Shown here: one piece after another, positions 9,194 to 17,796 of the stretch
How the letters are laid out: each line of letters begins with the position of its first letter
Position numbering within the stretch: position 1 is the first letter of the stretch
NCBI RefSeq assembly: GCF_003853415.1
Contig: NZ_QTPP01000008.1
Coordinates: forward strand, 1-64,000
DNA from: Burkholderia sp. Bp9142
GTDB lineage: Bacteria > Pseudomonadota > Gammaproteobacteria > Burkholderiales > Burkholderiaceae
Length of the DNA stretch: 64,000 bases
Direction: 5' to 3'
The notes under the pieces: generated by a model
What the model was told of the DNA's origin: nothing
Seen by the model: only the letters and a program-made list of their open reading frames with translations
Database searches by the model: none
Program-made: the position numbers and the translations under genes

Positions 9194-10211
9194 TTTTTGC
9201 TCCGTTTTGTGGCTTCTGGTTTGAATACGGACTACTTACGTTTACTCACGGCTTCGACTTCAAATGCGACTTCGGTGCGGAACGTGCTGCCCCAGGCGCA
9301 GCGCTCCATCAACGGCGCGCGCCGTTCAATCGATCAGAACATTAGGAATGCGAAGTGATAGCCATGGGCGAGCGCACCCCCGGCTGATTCTCGCGAGTCA
9401 ACCCGCTGTCATTGACATTCCGAACTGGATGTCGCGCGAGGCGCGACCAACCCCGTCTCTTTTATTTCATCTGCCGCACGCGAACGAATTGCGTCGCGAT
9501 CGCTTTTCAACGAACGCGGTTTCGTTCGCGTCGATAATGCGGATGCGAGGAACGTCGTGCCGAATACTCGTCCGCGCACACGTCAATTGATGCACCGGAC
9601 TCGAATCCTGCAACGTCCGCCATGGTTTTCCGGATGCCCAACCCGTCGAATCCATCCGTCATCCAAAGTTCTGACGAATTATGGGACACGCCCCGGCATT
9701 AGAGAAGGCGGCATTGTTTATAGATTGCAAAATCCAGTATTTTCAATGAGTTAGATTAAAAACACCCATCGCGCAAACGATTTCGTATTGCCACACTTAA
9801 TAAAAATGTTTTCCCGGACGGACGAACACTTTGCTGGAGCGCACCGGGATTAAAAGCAATTTCGCAAAAAATCTCAAAGAAACCAAAATCGATTCAACAC
9901 CAGCCCCGACTTGCATCCAAATAATAGAGATCGCCACTCTAGCGAGAATCGGAATATCCCCCTACAATTCCGCTCGCATCGATTCCGGCAGCGGCAATCA
10001 TCCGCCCCTTTATCGGCTCAGTGATCAAAAGAAACAACGCCGAGTCATGCGCCGACATACTGCCTGCCGTGCAGTCCGGCGAAGTCCGCTTGTCGATGCG
10101 AGCGTGCCATGCGTTTTCGTGAAGTCATGTCGCGGCTTCCGACGATTTTCCCGAACCGGAATCGCCCCCGCGCAGGAACGCTGCCCGCAGCCTTCCCTGA
10201 ACAGGTACCCG
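9194..10211. other. About 1-kb divergent intergenic region, AT-rich in the middle
   Basis: No convincing gene was found here. From about 9380 to 10020 the composition drops well below the surroundings, with A/T runs such as near 9715-9780 and 9840-9930. Short ORFs in this stretch have unfavourable codon use and no family resemblance. The region must hold the promoters of the trimeric adhesin (minus strand) and of the response regulator (plus strand). Confidence 0.6.
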
Positions 10212-11027
10212 ATGTCGCCATCGATCGCCGCATTGAACAATGCCCATATCCTGATCGTCGACGATCAGCCCGACCAGCTCCGTTTGCTGATCGACATCCT
10301 GCGCAGCACCGGATGCCGGATCAGCATCGCATTCGACGGCGTGCAGGCGTGCCAGCGCGCGCAGGCACTCGTGCCCGATCTGGTCCTGATGGATGTCCGG
10401 ATGCCGCGCATGGACGGTTTCACCGCGTGCCGGCGGCTTGCGGCCGATCCGCTGACGAGCGCGATCCCCGTCATTTTCCTGACGGTGGCCGGCGAGTTGC
10501 ACGAGCGCGTCGAAGGGCTCGAAATCGGCGGCGTCGATTATGTGGTGAAGCCGTTCGAACCAGCCGAAGTCCTCGCGCGAATACGCGTGCAGCTCGCGCG
10601 GACGGAACGGCCATTGCCGAAGGATGTGCCGGCCGCGCACGATCCGTTCGCGACCGGCAAGGACGACGACATCATCGTGCGCGCGGCCATTCGCCATCTG
10701 TCGCGCACGCTGAACGACCCGCCGACGGTCGAGCAACTGGCTCGCGCGGTCGGCACGCACGAGAAGCGGCTCTCACGCGCGTTTCGCGACAGACTCGGGC
10801 AAACGGTGTTCGAATATCTGCGGCACGAGCGCCTGCGGATCGCGCAGGATCTGCTGGATACGACGTCGCTCAGCATTGCGAGCATCGCGAAGGAGATCGG
10901 CTTTTCCACGCCGGCGAATTTCGCCACCGCGTTTCGCGAACGGTTCGGCATCACGCCGACCGAATGGCGGCGACAGCGCCATGCGGCCGGGCGTGATGGC
11001 GCCCGGGAACCGCAGCGCGATGCGTAG
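10212..11027 (+). CDS. Orphan response regulator with AraC-type DNA-binding domain
   Basis: The 271-residue product has an N-terminal receiver domain (about 10-130) with acidic pair D17-D18, phospho-acceptor D61 in LMDVRMP, the Thr of VIFLTVAG and the Lys of YVVKPFEP. An AraC/XylS double helix-turn-helix follows (about 165-262; FEYLRHERLRIAQDLL, IASIAKEIGFSTPANF). It should bind DNA on phosphorylation. No sensor kinase lies nearby. The frame is open from 9831, but the first 127 codons resemble no receiver domain and cross AT-rich DNA, so the ATG at 10212 is preferred. The gene is convergent with the siderophore receptor, 24 bp apart; control of that receptor is possible but only inferred. Confidence 0.85.
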   Translation: MSPSIAALNNAHILIVDDQPDQLRLLIDILRSTGCRISIAFDGVQACQRAQALVPDLVLMDVRMPRMDGFTACRRLAADPLTSAIPVIFLTVAGELHERVEGLEIGGVDYVVKPFEPAEVLARIRVQLARTERPLPKDVPAAHDPFATGKDDDIIVRAAIRHLSRTLNDPPTVEQLARAVGTHEKRLSRAFRDRLGQTVFEYLRHERLRIAQDLLDTTSLSIASIAKEIGFSTPANFATAFRERFGITPTEWRRQRHAAGRDGAREPQRDA

Positions 11028-11051
11028 TCGCGACCGGCATGGCGGCTGCGG

Positions 11052-13256
11052 CTACCAGTTGTATTTCGCGCTCGCCAGCACCGTCCGCTCGTTGCCGAAC
11101 ACGCACACCGCGTACGACGTGCAGCCGCTGACGTAGCGCCGGTCGAACAGGTTCGCGACATTCAGCGCGAATCGCCAGTGACGCAGTTCGTAGTGCATCG
11201 CCAGATCGTACAGCGTGGTGCTCGGCACCGTCAGCGAGTTGTCCGGCGCACCGGCCGACGCGCTCTGGTAGCGCACCCCGGCGCCGATCCCGAGGCCCGA
11301 CAGCGCGCCGGTGTGCCAGGTCCAGTCCGTCCACAGCGACGCCATCTGCCGCGGCAGCGGCACGGACACCGGCCAGTTGTTCAGCGATGCATCGTTCGCC
11401 TGCACGTTCTTGACGTCCTGATAGACGTACGACGCGACGATCGACAGCTCGCGTGTCACCTTCCCGAGCGCGCTCAGTTCGATGCCGCGCGAACGCACCT
11501 TGCCGGTCTGCACGGACGACGTACCGGTCGGGTCGAGATTCGGCGGCGCCGGCGTCACGACGTTGGTCTGGTCGATCTGGTACACGGCCGCGGTGAGCAT
11601 CAGGTTCCGGCCGGGCGGCTGCCAGCGCAGCCCGGCTTCGGTCTGCGTGCCGCGCGTTGGTTTCGGCAGGCCGCCGCCGGCCATCCGCACGCCGATCACC
11701 GGGTCGAACGACGTCGAATGGCTCACGTAGGGCGAGAGTCCCGCGTCGCCCTGATAGGTGAGCCCGACGCGCCCGGAAAATGCACTGACGTCCTGCTGCG
11801 TGCCCGTGCGGGCCGCCCGGTCGTCGAAGCGCGCGTTCACGCGGTCCTCGCGGCCACCGAGCGTCAGCGTCCAGCGGTTCCAGCGGATCTGGTCCTGCGC
11901 GTACGCACCGAACGCATTCATCGCCGTGTATTGATCGACATGCCCGAGCGACGTCCGCCCGGAGAAGATCGCGGCCGTCACGGGGCGATAGACCGGGTGG
12001 TACAGGTTGAGCGACGGCGCGAGCGCAAGCCACACGCTGTTGGTCGTCGTCTGCCGGTCGAACTGCAGGCCGAGCAGCAGCGTGTGCTCGAGCGGGCCGG
12101 TGGCGAAGCGCGCCTGCGCGCGATTGTCGATGTCGAGCCGGCTGTAGTTCAACTGGAACAGCCCGGCGAACCGCATCATGTTCATCGTGCTGCCGGGCAC
12201 GAGGCCGTTGCCGAACACCGTCGCGTCGTCGAGCGACAGCCGCGACCAGCGCACGTCCTGATGCAGCGTCCAGATCGAATTCACGCGATGCTCGAGCGCA
12301 TAGCCGAGCGACCATTGTTTCTTCCGGTAGTCGTTGAACGCCGGGTCGCCCATATAGATGTCCTGCGACAGGCGCCCGTTCGGGTTCGGCAATACCGTGC
12401 CCGAGGCCGGGAGGAAGTTCGACGAAATGTCGCCGTGATCCTGCAGGAACGAAGCGGACACCGTCAGCGACGTGTCGGCCGTCGGCCGCCAGCGAAACGA
12501 CGGCGCCACCGCGACGCGCCGATCGGCGTTCGGGCCGGTCACGGCATTGCCGTCGCGCGCGACGCCGACGAAGCGATACGCATACCTGCCGTCCGGATCG
12601 AGCGTGTCGCCGATGTCGAGCATGGTTTGCTTGCGCGCATGGTCGCCGATCTGCACGCCGGCTTCACGGATGCGCTCGCCGTCGGCGAGCTTCGTGTGCG
12701 CGTCGACGAGCGCGCCCGGCTCGCCCGCGCCATACAGCACCGACGTCGGCCCGCGCAGCACGGCGATCGAGTCGATCGTGTAAGGATCGACGCGCCAGTT
12801 CGCGATGACCGCCGTGTTCGGCGCCGGCACGCCGTCGACGTACAGCGTCGGCGTGAAGCCGCGCAGCGCTGCATACCAGTCGGTGCGGGTATCGGCGCCG
12901 AACGTCGCAAATCCCGGCACGTAGCGCAACGCCTGGTTCAGGTCGGTCGCCCCGGTCATCTCGATCTGCTGCGCGGTCACGACGTTGGTCGTCTGCGGAA
13001 TCTCGGCGACCGGCGTGTCGGTCCTGGTCGCGGTCGCGGTGCGCAACCCGACCAGCCCGAGCGACGCGCGGCCGGCCTGGCCCGTCACGTCGATCTTCGG
13101 CAGCATCGCCGCCGCATCGGCCGGCGGCGTGGCTGTCGCATTCGATGCCTGCGCCTTCGATGCCTGCGCGTGCGCGCCGCCAGCGGCCGCCGCGCACAAC
13201 GCTCCCCCGGCCGCGATCGCGATTGCGCGTCGCACCGAACCTGTTGCCGTTCCCAT
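11052..13256 (-). CDS. TonB-dependent siderophore receptor
   Basis: This 734-residue outer-membrane receptor has a signal peptide (about 1-31), a candidate TonB box (PKIDVTG), a plug domain (about 80-200; IPQTTNVVTAQQIEMTG, VLRGPTSVLYGAGEPGALV) and a 22-strand barrel ending in an aromatic residue (ASAKYNW). It resembles FhuA/FoxA-type ferric-siderophore receptors, which use TonB-ExbBD energy for import. There is no N-terminal signalling extension, so it is not of the FecA/FpvA transducer type. A GGAG site precedes the ATG. No clear Fur box was found in the 240 bp upstream, and there is no siderophore biosynthesis nearby, so the ligand may be a xenosiderophore. Confidence 0.93.
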   Translation of the reverse strand: MGTATGSVRRAIAIAAGGALCAAAAGGAHAQASKAQASNATATPPADAAAMLPKIDVTGQAGRASLGLVGLRTATATRTDTPVAEIPQTTNVVTAQQIEMTGATDLNQALRYVPGFATFGADTRTDWYAALRGFTPTLYVDGVPAPNTAVIANWRVDPYTIDSIAVLRGPTSVLYGAGEPGALVDAHTKLADGERIREAGVQIGDHARKQTMLDIGDTLDPDGRYAYRFVGVARDGNAVTGPNADRRVAVAPSFRWRPTADTSLTVSASFLQDHGDISSNFLPASGTVLPNPNGRLSQDIYMGDPAFNDYRKKQWSLGYALEHRVNSIWTLHQDVRWSRLSLDDATVFGNGLVPGSTMNMMRFAGLFQLNYSRLDIDNRAQARFATGPLEHTLLLGLQFDRQTTTNSVWLALAPSLNLYHPVYRPVTAAIFSGRTSLGHVDQYTAMNAFGAYAQDQIRWNRWTLTLGGREDRVNARFDDRAARTGTQQDVSAFSGRVGLTYQGDAGLSPYVSHSTSFDPVIGVRMAGGGLPKPTRGTQTEAGLRWQPPGRNLMLTAAVYQIDQTNVVTPAPPNLDPTGTSSVQTGKVRSRGIELSALGKVTRELSIVASYVYQDVKNVQANDASLNNWPVSVPLPRQMASLWTDWTWHTGALSGLGIGAGVRYQSASAGAPDNSLTVPSTTLYDLAMHYELRHWRFALNVANLFDRRYVSGCTSYAVCVFGNERTVLASAKYNW

Positions 13257-13498
13257 CGTTTCGCTACTCTCCGTCGTGCTGCGCCGGCGCTGCGCGCCCG
13301 GTCATGTTTCGTCGTGAGGCCTGGCGGCCTGGCGGGCCCGCCGCGCACGAGTCGGTGCGCGTCGATCGATCGTGTCGTGTTCGAGCGCCTGAATGATATC
13401 GGCCGACGGTCGCGCGGTCTTTGGAAAAATGCGCGCGGGCGCAAGATCGTTCGCCGCGCGCCACGCGATCCGCCCGCATGGCGCGCGGGCCCGCCCGA

Positions 13499-15106
13499 TC
13501 AGATCGGCGAGGTCGGCGCGACGGACTTCAGCGTCGTGAACGCGGCGCTGCAGTCGTATGGCGTGGACGTGCCCGGCGTGCCCGTCACCGTCACGTCGCT
13601 CGACGTCGACGTGACGATCGAGCCGGAGAAACTCACCGCGCCCGGCCCGAGCGTGTAATGCGTCGCGGTGTCCTTCTCGAACGTCGGCTGCGTGCCGTCG
13701 AACACGACGCCGTTCAGCGCGATGCCGAGCGGAAAGTGTTGCCCGTTCGCTTCATAGCCCGAGAACGTGACCTTGCCGCCGCCGAACTTCGCGCTGCCGG
13801 TGAAATGGAAGTCCTGCACCGTGATGTTCGTGAAATCCGGATAAAGCGTGCCGGTCGACGAGCTGTAGAACGGATCGAACACGAGCGGTCGCGCAACGTT
13901 TCGCATGCACACCTGGCGGAAACGCACGTTGTCGACGAGGCCGCCGCGCGATGCATCCGACTTGATCCGCAGGCCGTTGCCGTTCGGGCTGTCGAAGCCG
14001 TCCATCGTCAGGTCGCGCACGTCGACGTCCGACACGCCGGCATTCGTTTCGCTGCCGATCGACATGCCGTGGCCGTAGTAGAAATGGTTGTGCGCGATCG
14101 TGACCTGCTTCACGCCGGGCGACGCGCTCGACTTCACCGCGACGTGATCGTCGCCGGTGCTGATGTACGAGTAGGCGAGCAGCACCTGGCTCGACTGCCC
14201 GGGATCGAAGCCGTCGGTATTCTTGACCGTATCGGGCGTGAAGCAGGTGGCGGGCGTCGTCTCGTTCGGCTGCGTGCCGGTCGGGCACGCGTAGCCGCTC
14301 CTCGCATACACCGCGCTCGGCGTGACGATCTTGAGCCCCCATACGGTGACGCCGGTCACGCCGTTCGTCACGACGTGGAAGTTCGGCGAGTTCTGCAGCG
14401 TGATGCGGTACAGCGTGAAGTGGCTGCCGCCCTTCACTTCCAGCAGCCGCGGGTTCTGCTGGTTCAGGCCTTGCGTCTTGTTCTGGTACGCGACGTCCCA
14501 CCACGTGCGCAGGCCCGCATTCGGCCCGCTCGTCAGCACGCTGCCGCCGCGCCCGTCGATCACGCCATCGCCGACGATCGCCGCGTTCGCGGTGCCGGAT
14601 GCGCTGATGAACGGGTTGCACGATTTCTTGCTGCTGGAGGTGGCGGTGCCGCACGTGCCGACGCCGTTGTCGTATAGCGCGGGATTGCGCGACGCGAACA
14701 GCGTGACGCCCTTGTCGATCCACAGCGTCACGCCCGATTTGAGCGTCAGCGGCCCGCTGATGAACGCGGTCTCGCCGTTCGCGCCGGCCGTCAGGTGCAC
14801 GGCGGAGCCGGCCGCGCATTGCGCGATCGCGTTCTGGATGCGTGTCGTATCGTGCTCGGCAGTCGACGCCGTCGCGTCGAGCGTGTCGACCGAACCGCCG
14901 ACCGGCGTGAGTTGCGCGGCAACCGTGCCGCAGATGCTCGCCGGCAGCGACGGTTCGCTGACAGTGCCCCACTGCGTGCCGACCGTCGTCGCCGCGACAG
15001 CGGCCGGCATCGTCGCCACGCCCGCGCAAGCAAGCGTCGAGAGCGACGCGACCCACGCCGCGTGTCGTGCCAACCGTTTGTCCAGACCTGCGATCCTGCG
15101 CGTCAT
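13499..15106 (-). CDS. Secreted polygalacturonase (glycoside hydrolase family 28)
   Basis: A 535-residue GH28 pectinase that hydrolyses alpha-1,4 bonds of polygalacturonate by inversion. Family signatures are present in order on a right-handed beta-helix: NTD (296-298), GDD (catalytic D319 and D320), GHG (H346) and RIK (380-382). A Sec signal peptide covers about residues 1-39 (ends AAVAAT). The frame extends 29 codons further upstream, but the ATG at 15106 has a good CGGAGA site and begins right at the signal peptide. Polygalacturonase is a known plant-maceration factor in the B. cepacia group. It diverges from the lyase-like lipoprotein gene, and the two share a regulatory gap. Confidence 0.93.
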   Translation of the reverse strand: MTRRIAGLDKRLARHAAWVASLSTLACAGVATMPAAVAATTVGTQWGTVSEPSLPASICGTVAAQLTPVGGSVDTLDATASTAEHDTTRIQNAIAQCAAGSAVHLTAGANGETAFISGPLTLKSGVTLWIDKGVTLFASRNPALYDNGVGTCGTATSSSKKSCNPFISASGTANAAIVGDGVIDGRGGSVLTSGPNAGLRTWWDVAYQNKTQGLNQQNPRLLEVKGGSHFTLYRITLQNSPNFHVVTNGVTGVTVWGLKIVTPSAVYARSGYACPTGTQPNETTPATCFTPDTVKNTDGFDPGQSSQVLLAYSYISTGDDHVAVKSSASPGVKQVTIAHNHFYYGHGMSIGSETNAGVSDVDVRDLTMDGFDSPNGNGLRIKSDASRGGLVDNVRFRQVCMRNVARPLVFDPFYSSSTGTLYPDFTNITVQDFHFTGSAKFGGGKVTFSGYEANGQHFPLGIALNGVVFDGTQPTFEKDTATHYTLGPGAVSFSGSIVTSTSSDVTVTGTPGTSTPYDCSAAFTTLKSVAPTSPI

Positions 15107-15528
15107 CGTGTTGTTCTCCGGTTCTTTTCGTTCGTCGAGCGATACCGGTGTGGCTTCACCGGCATGAGGCTGCTGCGGCCCGCGGGCGGGCAACGCGATT
15201 TGAAACCCTTTTCATGTCATCGGTCGTATGACAACACTATTAAATAGTGGGAATCTATCGCTTTGCACCCCTTAAAAGTTCCCAACCCGCCCGCCGGGGA
15301 CGATCATATCTCGCAAACGTATCAATCGCCATTTCTTTCCTCTTTCTTATCATGTTAATCAACAAAATCATTACAATCGTTATCCGAAAAATATGTCGCA
15401 CCGGTACGAACCTGTCATCGAAAAACGCCGATCCTTCCAGTACAATCCGCGTCGTCATGCGATGACTGATTTCGCATGGGCGCTGCCTCTTTTCAGCTGG
15501 GTCCCGTCACGGAAGGAACGAACGCAAC
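15107..15528. other. Divergent regulatory region between polygalacturonase and lyase genes
   Basis: This 422-bp gap contains no gene. It is clearly AT-rich from about 15200 to 15470. It holds two palindromic elements near the polygalacturonase side (listed separately) and should carry the promoters of both genes. Confidence 0.7.
15215..15249. promoter_or_regulatory. Two adjacent inverted repeats, candidate operators
   Basis: The first is TGTCAT (15215-15220), a 7-base spacer, then ATGACA (15228-15233). The second is CACTATT (15235-15241), one central A, then AATAGTG (15243-15249). They sit 2 bp apart, about 110 bp upstream of the polygalacturonase start. Their size and symmetry fit dimeric repressor sites, for instance of the GntR or LacI class, but no regulator gene adjoins them. 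Confidence 0.45.
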
Positions 15529-17748
15529 ATGAACGACTCGCAGCTTCGGCTTGAATCCGGCGCGCGCATTTCCCGGCGCACGTTCCTTTACAGCATGGGC
15601 GCGCTCGCGCTTTCCGCATGCGGCGGGACGGGGGCAAGCGAGAGCGCGACCGGCACCGCTGTCGCCGCAGCCGGCAACCGTGCGCTCGCGCGCGTGGCGA
15701 CAGGCACCCCGGCCATTGCCACGAACGCGGCGTTCGCGCATCCGGGCCTGCTGCATACACAAGCGGATTTCGAGCGGATGGCGCAGAAGGTCGCGGCCGC
15801 CGCGTCGCCGTGGCTCGAGGGCTGGAACACGCTGATCGCGAACAGTCATGCGCAGCTGTCGTGGTCGCCGCGCCCGCAGGCCGTCGTCACGCGCGGCGGT
15901 ACCGGCACGCAGAACTATCCGGTGCTGTACAAGGACATCGCGGCCGCCTATGCATGCGCGCTGCGCTGGAAGATCTCGGGCAATACCGCGTATGCGTATG
16001 CGAACAAGGCCGTGGAGATCATGAACGCGTGGTCGTCGACGCTGCAGAGCCTCGCGGGCGACTCGAACGTCGATCTCGCGGCCGGCATCTACGGCTACGA
16101 ATTCGCGAACGCGGGCGAAATCATGCGCACCTATCCCGGCTGGGCCGCGGCCGACTTCGCCGCGTTCCAGGCGATGATGGCCGACAAGTTCTACCCGATC
16201 AACGCAGCCTTCCTGAGTCAGCACAACGGCACGGACATCACGCACTACTGGGCCAATTGGGATCTGTGCAACATCGCATCGATGATGGCGATCGGCGTGC
16301 TGTGCGACGACCACGCGAAGTTCGACGCAGCCGTCAACTACTTCATCGACGGGCCCGGCAACGGCGCGATCGCGCAGGCCGTCTACTACCTGCATCCCGG
16401 CCATCTCGGCCAATGGCAGGAGTCGGGCCGCGACCAGGGGCACAACACGCTCGGCATCGCGCTCGGCGGCGCGATCTGCGAAATGGCGTGGAACCAGGGC
16501 ATCGACCTGTACGGCCACGACAACAACCGTTTTCTCGCGGGCGCCGAATACGTCGCGAAGGCGAACCTCGTGCAGCCGGACGGCACGTTCCTCCCGGTGC
16601 CGTATGTGCCCTACGCGAACGTCGACGTGACGCAAACACAGTTCTCGACCGCCAGCCAGGGGACGATCCGTCCGTGCTGGGCGCTCGTCTACAACCACTA
16701 CGTGAACCGCAAGGGGCTGGCCGCGCCGTGGTCCGCGAAGTTCGCCCGCGCGATCCAGCCCGAGGGCGGCGGCGGCAACTATGGCGAAGCGAGCGGCGGT
16801 TACGACCAGCTCGGCTACGGCACGCTGACGTGCACACGCGACCCCGTTGCGCCCGCCACGGCGCCGAGCGGACTGACCGCGTGGCCGGCGGCCGGACAGG
16901 TCGTGCTGTCCTGGTGGGGCGTCGCCAATGCGACAAGCTACAACGTCAAGCGTGCGTCCGTTCCGGGCGGCCCGTACACGACCGTTGCAAGCGGCATCGC
17001 CGATTCGCTGACCTGCACGGACAGCCCCACGGCGGGCGTCTGGTACTACACGATCAGTGCGCAGACCGCATCCGGCGAATCCGCGAATTCGGCGGAAGCC
17101 GCCGCGTCAACGGCACTGCAACTGCATACGCTGCTCACCTTCGACGAGACGGACGGCGCGACTGCGGCGGACACCAGCGGCAACGGGCATGCGGGCACGC
17201 TCGCCGGCGGCGCATCGCGCGTCACGGGAAAGATCGGCAACGCCGTGTCGCTCGACGGCTCCAGCGGCTACGTCGCACTGCCGAACGACATCGTCGCCGA
17301 CGTGTCGGATATCACGATCGCGGCGTGGGTGAACTGGCGCGGCGGCCAGACATGGGCGCGCATCTTCGATTTCGGCTCGGGCACCGGACGCTATCTGTTC
17401 GTCACGCCGACAAGCCCACGCGGGACGATGCGCTTCGCGATCACGACCAACGGCGGACATGGCGAGCGCACGATCGACGGCAACGCGGCACTGCCGGCGG
17501 GACAATGGGCGCACGTCGCCGTCACGCTCGCGGCCGAGACCGCGACGCTCTATCTGAACGGCAACGCGATCGGCTCGGCCAACGACGTCATCTTCGCGCC
17601 CTGGCGGATCGGGAACACCGCGCAGAACTGGCTCGGACGTTCGCAGTATCCGGGCGATCCGTTCTTCAACGGCACGATCGACGAGTTCCGCATCCATCGC
17701 GGCGCGATGTCGGCCGAACAGGTGAAGGCGCTCGCGCAGGGGGCGTGA
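15529..17748 (+). CDS. Alginate-lyase-family polysaccharide lyase lipoprotein with Fn3 and LamG domains
   Basis: The 739-residue protein starts with a twin-arginine-like signal (SRRTFLYSMGALALSAC), whose final Cys (C31) fits a lipobox, so it is probably a surface or outer-membrane lipoprotein. Residues ~65-420 match the alpha/alpha-toroid alginate-lyase family (ITHYWANWDLCNIASM and GQWQESGRDQGHNTLG, which carries the likely catalytic His/Asn region). A fibronectin type III module (~430-530) and a LamG/concanavalin-like module (~545-735) probably bind polysaccharide. An AGGA-type site precedes the ATG. The substrate could be alginate, a glucuronan or another polyuronate; the neighbouring polygalacturonase favours a plant or algal uronic-acid polymer. 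Confidence 0.82.
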   Translation: MNDSQLRLESGARISRRTFLYSMGALALSACGGTGASESATGTAVAAAGNRALARVATGTPAIATNAAFAHPGLLHTQADFERMAQKVAAAASPWLEGWNTLIANSHAQLSWSPRPQAVVTRGGTGTQNYPVLYKDIAAAYACALRWKISGNTAYAYANKAVEIMNAWSSTLQSLAGDSNVDLAAGIYGYEFANAGEIMRTYPGWAAADFAAFQAMMADKFYPINAAFLSQHNGTDITHYWANWDLCNIASMMAIGVLCDDHAKFDAAVNYFIDGPGNGAIAQAVYYLHPGHLGQWQESGRDQGHNTLGIALGGAICEMAWNQGIDLYGHDNNRFLAGAEYVAKANLVQPDGTFLPVPYVPYANVDVTQTQFSTASQGTIRPCWALVYNHYVNRKGLAAPWSAKFARAIQPEGGGGNYGEASGGYDQLGYGTLTCTRDPVAPATAPSGLTAWPAAGQVVLSWWGVANATSYNVKRASVPGGPYTTVASGIADSLTCTDSPTAGVWYYTISAQTASGESANSAEAAASTALQLHTLLTFDETDGATAADTSGNGHAGTLAGGASRVTGKIGNAVSLDGSSGYVALPNDIVADVSDITIAAWVNWRGGQTWARIFDFGSGTGRYLFVTPTSPRGTMRFAITTNGGHGERTIDGNAALPAGQWAHVAVTLAAETATLYLNGNAIGSANDVIFAPWRIGNTAQNWLGRSQYPGDPFFNGTIDEFRIHRGAMSAEQVKALAQGA

Positions 17749-17750
17749 TG

Positions 17751-17795
17751 CTTGCCGGGTGTGCGGTGCGGCGGCCCGCCCGCCGCACCGGCAAG
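17751..17795. terminator. Bidirectional terminator-like hairpin
   Basis: The inner stem GGTGCGGCGG (17765-17774) pairs perfectly with CCGCCGCACC (17780-17789) around a 5-nt loop, and the outer arms CTTGCC (17751-17756) and GGCAAG (17790-17795) also pair. It fills the 48 bp between the convergent lyase and amidohydrolase genes. Confidence 0.7.
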
Positions 17796-17796
17796 A

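Noticed and set aside
5513-9358. Long plus-strand ORFs opposite the trimeric autotransporter
   Set aside because: Arg/His/Ala-rich translations typical of antisense frames in G+C-rich DNA; the minus strand has a complete signal, head, neck and anchor.
9264-9754. Short plus-strand ORFs in the AT-rich gap
   Set aside because: No ribosome site, unfavourable codon use, no family resemblance.
9831-10211. 127-codon upstream extension of the response regulator
   Set aside because: Crosses AT-rich intergenic DNA and does not match receiver domains; the ATG at 10212 sits right before the conserved beta-1 strand.
13257-13498. Fur box upstream of the siderophore receptor
   Set aside because: Only a partial GATATC-ATTC-like match (~13390) was found, too weak to call.
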